Assembly: GCA_947359465.1 (NCBI GenBank)
Contig: OX375880.1
Coordinates: 10,858,120 to 10,922,119 of the forward strand
Direction of reading: 5' to 3'
Length of the DNA: 64,000 bases
From: Metellina segmentata
Lineage: Eukaryota > Arthropoda > Arachnida > Araneae > Tetragnathidae
Made by a program: the position numbers and the translations under genes. This document shows, in pieces, positions 54,554-64,000 of this stretch. The notes under the pieces were generated by a model. That model did no database searches. It saw nothing but the letters and a program-made list of their open reading frames with translations, and was not told where the DNA came from. Within the stretch, counting starts at the first letter, position 1; each line of letters starts with the position of its first letter.

Positions 54554-56193
54554 CAGGGCTCCTAACACGTCACTTTTTGTCACCTTTTTGACATTTTGTC
54601 ACCTTTTCAGGGGTTTTAAGTTCTTAAATTCTATTTGGAGCAGAAAATTTTTTGGTGCGCACTTAAAAAAAAATTCATTCAAAAAATTGTTCAATTACTT
54701 AGAAGAGAAACTATGAAGGCTGAGGTGATATTTGTCGTATCAAATGCAAGTATATTTAATCATGTGACCGAGTTTCTTCAGAAAAAGGAATTTTTAATAC
54801 ATAACCTTCATTCTCAACTTGAATTGCTGACAAGAACAATTTTGTGTAGGATCTGCAAAGAGGACTTTATTCGAGATTTAAAAATGGATAAAATAGAAGA
54901 TATATGTCCTCAGAAACTGTTGGCTCTGAATTTCTTTTTTCTAAAGGCTCAGAAGCATTACATTGCCAAAGTTAAATATATTTTGAAGATGTCCTTATTC
55001 AGTTCATCTCTCCTTAAAAGTTTATCCTGCTTTGATCCTCTTGAGAGACTCAGTGGCGAGAGTGTGCGACAAGTATTATAAAATGCAAGAGCAATTCCAT
55101 GGGATGGCCATACAGAAATACTACTGGATGAGTGAAAATTACTCCAAAAAGAATTTAAGGAAGAAGGATCTAGAAGGAAGCCTATTGTTGTTTACTGGAA
55201 CCAGTTCTTCAGACTGCGAGACATTAGTGGTTTGGATCCTAAGTTCCCAGTTGTGGCAAAGCTAGTGAAGGCTGCTCTGTCACTTTCTCATGTTAGTGCT
55301 GATATTGAACGTGGCTCCTCAGCCTCAGGAAGAGCTTTGACAGGAGACAGCATCAATGTCAGAACGCACACTCAATGCATTGATGAGGGTTAAAAGTAGT
55401 TTGGCAAATTTTGACAATCAACCTCATTTGGTGCCGATCGCATCAAAGCTAATGGACATGGGAAGGGTTGCATATAAAGCTTTCAATGCCTATTTAGAAT
55501 ATTTGAAACATAAGGCACAAGAAAACTTAGAGAAGGACATGGAAGAAAAAGATAGACTGGAAGCAGAGAAAAAAAACTTAAAGCAATGGCAAAGAAAAGA
55601 AAGGTGATAGAAGAAGAACGAAAACTTAAAATTTTGCATAAGGAAAAGGATGAGGAATTGGACAGTGCTTCAAAATTATTAAAGAAAACCAATGATAGGC
55701 TCAAGAAGGTGATAAAAAATAAAGATTTTAAGGAAGCAGCACTTGCTCAGGCAATGATTGAAGGAGCGGCAAAAGTCTCAGATGATGCTGGTCAGTAAAG
55801 ACAGATTGTAAAAAATGCACATTCTTCTATTGAGAAGAAAAAAACAAAATTAATTTCAGACTTTTACATGAAAAAAAAATTAGACATAATATTTCAAAGA
55901 AAAGGAAGAAATTCTTTAAGCTGTGTCTAAAATAAACAGATTAAAACATCATAATTAAGATTTTTTTTTAATTTTCATGTTATATTTTAAAATGATGTAC
56001 TTTTTAAAGGAAGAAAATAAAATATCCTTCCAAAGAAAGAAAAGGAAAAGATAGGGGTGGCTGGGGAGGATCTTTTTCTTTTATATCTTTATACTTGAAT
56101 ATATTTAGCATTATATTGTTATTTGTCACTTTTGGTCTTTTTTTCGGTTCAATTAGTCACCTTTTTAGACCTTGAAACCTGTTAGAAGCTCTG
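54554..56193 (+). mobile_element. Inserted hAT-type element (duplicate of 3225-4862)
   Basis: Same TIR-like ends. The transposase remnant at 54635-55798 is slightly better preserved here: the final coiled-coil frame 55586-55798 is open through IEGAAKVSDDAGQ, where copy 1 has a TGA. A one-base change near 54638 also extends the first piece upstream. Confidence 0.6.
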
Positions 56194-56890
56194 AATACAC
56201 CACTAGAGTCGTTTTGTTGCCTAAAGTGGTCGATTCATCAATAAGCATACTAAATTTGGAGTTTAAAGAAATAATTTGGTAAATTAGTTTCCTCCTCATG
56301 TTATTAAATGTATGATTAATTGTATTCGTAGTTGAATATCACGAATGTAGAATAAAACCAAGGTTTATACCATTTAGCTCTTGCATGTTGATTAGATTCT
56401 CATGATCTGACAAAGCCCTATTCTTTATTGGCTAAGTAATAGGCAGTTCAAAAAACTTTCATTGTTGTTTCTTTAGAATTTATTTTTCTGAATTTATTTT
56501 TACAATGCAATGTTCCACCTGTTTTTCTTCATTGGATTCTAATAGCTGTCTTCAGATCTGCTGTCTTATTCAGATTCAGCTGTCTTATAACCGTCAAATT
56601 GCAAGTTTTATTTTTATTTTAGTTCGGAGATTGGATAGCAGCTTGCTTACTGCGATCTTTTCAGGAAGCTTCAATTAGGGAGTTGGTTCATTCAACAGAG
56701 ATGCGTATTCTTCTTTAAAAGGCCCTAACAGTTGTTGTTGATTGACAGTAGAACAGAAATTGCAGCCTAGTTTCCCTTTTAAACTAATAAGCCATGCGTG
56801 TGTTTTCTGAAACTCCGTATACTGGCTATTACTTCATACTTCAGGCCATGTACTTTCTGCTTTTAAAACTAGGGAATTATCTCTGTCAAT
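56194..56890 (-). pseudogene. hAT transposase N-terminal half (duplicate of 4863-5560)
   Basis: Same LIDESTTLGNKTTLVVY and BED-like regions with the same breaks. Confidence 0.55.
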
Positions 56891-57347
56891 ATGCGATTCA
56901 CATCTAGAATCATCTGCGGTTTCTATTTCACAAGATGCCTTTTTCCACTCTTATAATTCTACGATTACTGATTTTCTGTTGTAAGTTAAATTTATAGCCT
57001 TTAACCAACTAGCCATAACGACAGATAGGAGACAGGCCCTAGGAAGCACTACGGCGACAGTACAGGGACAAAGGAAACTAATTCTATACCTTTCCATAAA
57101 TTATACTTTGTCTACTGGTTCACATCTCTTGACAACTGCTCGCCAAACGGTCGTTAGAAACCTCGTGTGAACAGGGCCTTAGTGCCTATGTAAAACGATT
57201 ATATAGGCACTCAACCCCCACTATCCCCGTCTCAGTGCGTACCGTGTAACCTGATGTTACGGGCGATGTTTTCTAGGAAAAGCAGTGTATACGGAATTAG
57301 CTTGAAAAACCAGAGGGTATACCTCGTATACCCTCCAACACAGCCCT

Positions 57348-59619
57348 GTAGAACACTGAATATAATTCTGCGCCTGGGCGCAATGCCAAATTACCAGGGT
57401 TGGCTGGGACGGACCCAATGGGTTAAAAAAACATTTGAAAAAAACCCACAAATTTGTATACATTTTGGGTTTTTTCAAAAAAAAAATCTCAATTTTGCCC
57501 ATATTTTTAAAATATAAGCAAAAGTTTCAGTGATTAAAAAAATACATACAAAATTGTAGCTATAAAATTTTTTAACAGAATTTATAACTTTTATAGAAGA
57601 TCTATTTTTAATACACAAGTTTTGTACACATATTATCTATAACAAGTTACCCTTCTTGAGTGTCATTGGTAGAAAGAATGTTTTTTAAATAACACTGTAA
57701 CTTTTAGTTTTGTTCTTACACTTGCAATAAGTTAATTGGATAACAAAGAATTAAAATGTATTTATTGTGATTTATACGAAAGCCGCTCGTAAAGCTACCT
57801 TACCGTCGCTGCTACATCCAATATTTGTAGAAATAATGTTTTTTACTTAACACTGCAACTTAGTTTTGTTTTTACACTTGCAATATGTTAGTTGGATAAC
57901 AAAGAATTAAAATGCATTCATTGTGTTTTATAAAAATGTATAAATTTAAATTAACTTTATCTGTCTTTATTAAAATGTTATCTTTTAGTATATATTTTAA
58001 ATATTGCATATATTTATCACAAAATAGAATTTAAATGAAAGAATAAAAGAAAAAAGCAAGGACATATAATTATTTTAATTGCTTTGAATCTTTCAAACGT
58101 TTGTCCTCCTTTTTCTCTAACTTGCATGTATTACTGTTTATACATATCAAAACTATCTAGACACTTCTGAATTGCATGTCTGGTGTCTGATAAATTTTAA
58201 CATATAGTAGCAATGAATGAAATAAAATCCAGGGATGAAAATCTTCCATTTTTACGTGGATTTCCGCTTTCTTTTTTCTGAGAAGTTCCGTTTTTTTCTA
58301 CATTTTCTTCTTTAGAATCAAAGTAATATCACGGAATTACAGCAAAGAATCTCTCTATATTAAAAAAAATGTTACCACTGCCGCCGCCGACGCCGCAGGA
58401 TTGAAAACTGTGTTGTTTAGCTCGATTCTTAGACGGTTTCCCGAGAAAGTACTGATCGGAAAAAAACAAAATTAACATGGTTTGTTCTTCATCGTATTCC
58501 CTGGACAATTATTAAGATTTTTTTCCGATGCGGCTATTAGTTTAGTGTTTATTAAGTGTCAAAATTGAAGATGCGAAATTTCTTCCGCGAGTGAGCAAAA
58601 CACATACACATTTTCAGTCCCCAGCCGTGAGTTTTTTTTAAAGAGTACCTCTCAACGTAAATTTTTGCAGCTCGTCGAGTTTTTTTTAAAATTTCAATTT
58701 GGTTCTTGATAATATTTTTTTGAAATTCGGGAAAAATCGGAACATTTTTGTTACTTTTTTTTTAAAACTGCCGTATTTAAAATTCCCGGGGGGTCGGCGA
58801 GCGTAAGCGAGGAGGTTGCGAAGCCCCCTAGTAAATGTAAAAAAATAATAAGGAAAATGTAAATATCCTAATTATAAAGAGTGTTTGAAAAGATGCAAAA
58901 GAAAAATTGAATAAAATGCTTTTGAATTATAAAAATACATTCTTGTCATAAATATATATTCTGTACTTGTGGTGCGGCCATGATGAGGGAGTAATGGGTT
59001 AAAGCCCCCTTCCAAAGACAAATTTCATTGCTTATAGTGGACTTTATAGAGCTTATAAAGCTAAATAATATGCAAAAATATATGCTTATCATAAACACAT
59101 ATTCTGTACTAGTGGTCCAGAGTCATAGGAGGTTTATGGTTTAACCCCTACTTCCAAAGACATATTTTATTGTTTATAGTGGACTTTATAGGGCCTTATC
59201 CGACTAAACTTGCCTAAAAAACACACATACCCCTTAAAATAAATTTCTGCCTGCTCCACTGTTGTGTACACATATTAGTACACAAATATATTATTCTTAT
59301 TCTGCTATTTTTGTAGTTCAAAATAACGCTGCGTATATTTTCCTCTTTTCGACATTTTGACTGTTTTTACCCCTGAAAATCAGAAATGATTGAAATAAAA
59401 ATTATTTTAAATCAATAAAATCCATTTATGTATATATTTTTTAAAACAGGATTTTTCATCTTATGTTTATTTAATGAGAAGCCTGATTGTCGAATTCTGT
59501 AAACTATTCAACCATATTAAGTTAGAAAGTTACTAAGCTTGTATAATATTTTAATTGTTTCTCTCTCTCTCTCCTAACTATATTATCTTTTTATTTAACA
59601 CATTGTTTCGTTATATAAG
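57348..59619. other. AT-rich repeat-like DNA (duplicate of 6017-8297)
   Basis: No gene seen; carries the same internal imperfect direct repeats as copy 1. Confidence 0.45.
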
Positions 59620-60127
59620 GGTTTAGTAAGACCACATCTAGAATATGCTGTACAATTCTGGGCTCCATATATGAGAAAGGACATAGAATCAATTGAAAGG
59701 GTTCAGCACAGAGCTACAAAAATAATAAATGGGCTAGCAAATTTCGACTATAATGAACGTTTAAGTAAGCTAAACATGTATACACTGGAAAGAAGAAGAA
59801 GGAGGGGGGATTTGATTCAGCTTTTCAAGTTTGTAAAACAAGGGGACAGAGAGGGCTTAAATTTCAATAGGGATAACAGAACAAGGGGCCATGGGTATAA
59901 ATTGAACAAGACACATTTTAATCGGGATTTAAGGAAAAACTACTACTTTAATAGGGTAATAGACAGTTGGAACGCGTTGCCAGAAAATATAGTTAATTCA
60001 AAGGGAGTGTACGAATTTAAGACACAATTGGATAGTCAATGGGAATTGGAGAATTCATAAACAAAGGACCAGCCTTGTTGGGCTTGAGCCTGTAGCTGGT
60101 CGTCAATATTTGTATTTGTATTTGTAT
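59620..60127 (+). pseudogene. CR1-like LINE 3' end (duplicate of 8298-8803)
   Basis: Same open frame to the stop at 60058-60060 and same (tatttg)n tail. The translated part is unchanged between copies. Confidence 0.75.
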
Positions 60128-60371
60128 GTGTGGAACATCCTTAGATGTGAAAGTTCTTCAGGTATCTAATGGCATGCACACTGTACTTTCTTCTGTTCAA
60201 AGGAGTAAATTTTGAGGCCACCTGGTGACAAACTGTATAGTTAATTTCTGTGCTAGTGAATTTCAGAGGTATGTGCTTATTCTGCATCCCGTGGTATCAC
60301 ATGCAATTTAACCCTTTTTGGCTAATTAGAAGTGAATGTTCTTGGTTTTTTTTTCAACATAAGACTATCTT

Positions 60372-61752
60372 ACTGTCATCCCTTTTGGTTAAAGATTTTA
60401 AGGTGCACATTTTTTAATTGTGATATTTTATCCACGGTTCCCACGGGTCAGAGAAAACCTGGAATTGTCAGGGAATTTAGTTTTGAAAAAAAAAATCAGG
60501 AAAAGACAGAAAATCATGCATTTTTGTCTAAAACCTGGAAAATTGATTTAATGACCTGAAAAATCATTGATCATGGCTTGGAGAAAAGTAGCCGAAAAGA
60601 TTCGTACACGGTTTCGTATCACTTTATTTTATAAATATAATTTTTCAACTGATTTTAAAAGAAACAGCTAATATTGAACAGGGAAATAATTTTGTTTCGT
60701 TTGCTGACTTAAATTGAAAATTTTCATGCTTATGATACACTAACCACTGCGTGGGTAGCCCGGCGTTGCCCGTGCCCGTGGTGTTAGTTATTAAACTGGT
60801 GTAAAATTTTCCGCAGATTTCAAATCCGTTCAAATTTTCAATCTATCTTTAGCGATTCCGATTTTACGAAAATGAATGAACAATCCCAGTCAAAATGTTT
60901 TTTATTTTTTGCTCTCATTGCCTTCCTCTGCGCAAAATGAAATCGGAAAAAATAAATTTAGAATCTACCACAATGAAAAAAACTTGGCATGATTCCAAAG
61001 CCGGATGGCAAGGTCATGTGGGTAGAAAAGTCATGTTTCCGGTGTTTCTTCTATTGCCGGTAGAAACGCGTTGAAGAACCTGTTGTAGAATAAAACTATT
61101 AAATTCATTTTAAAATGTTCTAGACTGAATTTTAAAATTCGCCGCGACCCAAAAGTTGCAAAAACTTCGGCCCTCTGTGTGCCAAATCTCATTGCTGTAA
61201 GTGCCAAAGATCGTCAGGATTTTGCGGCCTCGAAACAAACACTTCCTTTTTAATATTAGAGATTAAATCATAAATTGATTTGAGTCAAATATGTTAGATT
61301 ATTTGAATAATTTATTTTCAAGCAAAATTGTGCTTTGTTTATTAATTTTTACAGTGTATAATTCCTAATTGGTATTATTATTGGCTATTGAGTACTAGAT
61401 TATTTCTTGGTTTTTCACCTTTAAAATGTAGTGAATTGCTAAAGTATGTGCTGTAATTTTGTAAAAATTTGCCTGGAAAAAAGTCTATTTCTGAAATAGA
61501 TTTGGAACCCTGCCTATCTGTTGGAAATTGGCCCTCGGGGCATATCTTTAGGTGTGTGCAGGCTTCACAAACCCATCGTACCCTAGAGATCCTATTCTTT
61601 TTCTATGGGGTTTACTGCCCACATGGGATCACAATCATGTCCAAGCGAACTTTTTCTACTTTTCTCCATCTTTTGCTTTCAAAATTACTTAACATTGTCT
61701 GTCTTGTGTTTGGAGCAGCTTGTTCAAATATGTCCCATGTGCTGAAAAAATC
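60372..61752. repeat. Dispersed repeat (duplicate of 9050-10430)
   Basis: Copy-2 counterpart with a shorter A-run near 60485 and a small deletion near 60580. Confidence 0.65.
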
Positions 61753-63528
61753 CAAATCAATCAACTTTTAGAAAGTGGTTAATAGACTCAAGATTGCGAG
61801 TAAAATTATTCTTTTGGTTAAAAGCTTTTTTTCGTTATTTTAGGGGTTTTTGTGCCTCATTTTGTTGAAATTTGAACTAAATTTTTTAAGGAAAGAGTCG
61901 AGGCTCTAATATAAATCGAAGTTTTGCAGTTCAATTAATTCTGTGGCCAACAAATCGAAATTAAAGTCTTTTCAGAGTTTATATTAACATCTACATAACA
62001 TTTATTTTTGAATATTTTTCTTATTTAACATAGAATTTTTCATACACTAGCTTGCTTTCCCTAAAAGTGACATCAAAAAGCTAATTTGGGGATGAATCAT
62101 ATTTTATAGTAATACCTCCTTTGCATGTATGAACACAGGTACATATAACATCAGGCCTCTATGAAATATGTGTTGGGATATTACAATTTTGGTGTTTCAA
62201 GAATTTTTTATACAAACTAACGGGGAATTTAATTTTTACTATTTTATTTATTTTATTTTAATTTTAGCTTATGATCGAAGCTTTAAATTGTCATTTCAAA
62301 AGGTTTCGTTTGGTATTTCTAAGGAAAGAAAAGTTTTATCTCGATATTGCGTCAAATAATTCTGTTCCAACTTTGGTAACAAACGCGTTAAGCAAGTTTA
62401 ACTATAAAAACATAACTAATATAAAAATCTAGCTATAGTTTTTAAATGCGCAATTTTTATAAAAAATAATTGCATTGGTTGTTATGTGTTGCATTGTTTG
62501 GTTTCGTGATCATCATTTTAGAAGTAGCTTACATCTGACATAGAATATTTTGACTACGTATTATACCTATGTATCTATATGAATCAAAGATTAAATTTTA
62601 TCTTTTAATAACCAAAGCTTTCATATTTCTATAAGATTTTTATTTTTAAACGCAAATTTCTCTTAAAATTGCAACCTCATAAATTTCTATGATTTTGTAG
62701 TTATTCTAAATTGGGGGTTACAGAAAAGGGAACATATCAGTAATTCCTTAAAAGATTATTCTTCTGGCTCAAAAAGCATGCCTAATTTACAAATAAAACT
62801 TTAAAAGTGTTTATTACCAACAGAGGCTAATTCAAAGGTTTAGATTTGTCTTGTTATTACATGAAATATTAAATTTTAAAATTATATTTGTTTAATAAAT
62901 TGCTATCTTACTTTTTTTAAACTTTGAAACATGTTTTTATTTTTAGCGATTACATTAGTCTTAAAGCTGCTGATTTCTAAACTTTCATATTTCAGCTTGG
63001 TTTCTTAGGTCTAATTAACCATCGTGAAGAGAGAATAACTCAATTAAATTTGGTTGATTTAGGTTTTATGACGCAAGATTAAAAATTCAAGTGGGATGTT
63101 GAATAGCTTTTAAACTCCATTCCACACCCATAGAAATCGTCTTGCAGTCTGCTTGCGTATTCTTTCCCATTTCCAAAATTCATACAAGTAGATAAATTTT
63201 AGTTTCAGTCGTTCGAAAAACGGATTCTAAAAAACGACAAGAAGTATGACGGGAAAATAATTTATTCACAGGCGCATTTGTTAGATACACAGAAGCACAT
63301 AAAGCAACTGAGTTTTTTAAAGAGGTTTTTAAATGTTCTTCATTTTAGATCCAGAAACAGTTTCAGATAGACGTCAAAAAGATCCACTTGCCCTTCACCA
63401 AATATCTGAAAAGAAAAGAAAAAGTGTTATTCCTCAGCTAGAGTACTCTCATACATAATATTATCTTTGTCCCGAACTGTTACAGTTGCACGTTATGTAC
63501 CACAATAGATTTTCTTCCATTTTCAAGT
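61753..63528. other. Duplicate of 10431-12220, possible weak exons
   Basis: Contains the same three acceptor-led open pieces as 10963-12150, unchanged in reading frame. No family assigned. Confidence 0.2.
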
Positions 63529-63819
63529 GGGCGTCGTGGTAGCGGATTAGCAACAGGATGGTTGGGAGTTCGAATCTAGCCTATGACCCAAGGAGGCTGG
63601 TTCACGTTAAATATGTCGGGGTCTCAAGTGTTCTCACGTTGGTGAGATGTGAAATTTTGGAGAATGGGGTTCCAGCTCAGGTGTTGACCTTGTCATCTGA
63701 CCGTGGTTTAAAATTGCGAGGTGTTGCGCACGGATGTTTCCATTTAGGAGTGATCCCGGACCATAGCCAATAGCCCATTGTGTTGCTCCAGTGCGGCGTT
63801 AATTAAAGTACCTACCTCC
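63529..63819 (+). repeat. SINE (duplicate of 12221-12511)
   Basis: Same diverged SINE with three or four base differences from copy 1 (for example gttccagctc for gtaccagctc). Confidence 0.75.
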
Positions 63820-64000
63820 ATTTTAAAGTGACGCCTGAGGGTAACATCTTTACATATGTACGGGCATCACAATTCTAAGAACCCGACTCTCCTCCCTTCT
63901 GTTTTACCCTGGCCTGCTCTACATATTTCCTTTTTATCCTACTACCTCGTTGTTGTCTTGCGTTTGTCACAGCTTGACCAATTATGGCCCTCGCGACATC

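Larger units (their letters stand above)
51328..64000. repeat. Long direct duplication, copy 2
   Basis: Second copy of the sequence at 1-12692, same strand, about 99% identical by eye. All elements described in copy 1 recur here in the same order: LTR-like block, SINE pair, nested hATs, LINE end, dispersed repeat and SINE. Copy 2 also shows 226 bp of the LTR-like block to the left of 51328, which the window edge removes from copy 1. Confidence 0.93.

Overview
The window is AT-rich animal nuclear DNA with no prokaryotic gene layout. It is dominated by transposable elements: tRNA-derived SINEs, a CR1-like LINE 3' end, hAT, Tc1, mariner and pogo-like remnants, and one Polinton/Maverick. The Tc1 and Polinton families suggest an arthropod, most likely a spider. 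That is inferred from family resemblance only, and no host marker gene proves it.

Layout. Positions 1-12692 and 51328-64000 are two nearly identical direct copies (about 99% by eye) of one stretch, about 51.3 kb apart and both cut by the window edges. Each copy holds a GC-rich LTR-like block, SINEs, a decayed minus-strand hAT with a second plus-strand hAT inside it, a LINE 3' end and a dispersed repeat. Two Tc1 elements lie at 13.1-16.7 kb in opposite orientation. At 34.8-36.2 kb there are 13 tandem copies of a 103-bp unit. At about 36.6-36.8 kb (minus strand) is the best host-gene candidate: a TATA promoter and a first exon for a small secreted Cys-containing peptide. A full-length but broken mariner occupies 41341-42627. 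The region 42.6-51 kb is mostly anonymous AT-rich DNA with repeat fragments.

The centre of interest is 19.6-32.6 kb. A hAT-type element (TIR CAGGGGTGGCCAACC, 8-bp target duplication gcatacac, 19607-32567) contains a whole Polinton (20162-32102). The Polinton starts AG and ends CT, has long terminal inverted repeats built partly from a 27-bp tandem unit, and is flanked by its own 6-bp duplication gttaaa. All its recognisable main genes lie on the plus strand in a compact, overlapping row: small membrane protein, packaging ATPase, basic membrane-active-like protein, conserved unknown protein, chromodomain integrase, penton-like protein, pVI-like protein, candidate major capsid, adenain-like protease, and two paralogous unknown repeat proteins. 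Together these look like an integration plus virion-assembly module.

The element is 11.9 kb and I see no protein-primed DNA polymerase B, the usual replication gene of Polintons. Several genes are broken: a stop in the unknown protein, frameshifts in the penton-like and protease genes, a changed putative catalytic acid in the protease, and a rearranged left arm with extra ATPase fragments. ATPase, integrase, major capsid, pVI-like and both repeat proteins are open. It therefore looks young but probably not autonomous.
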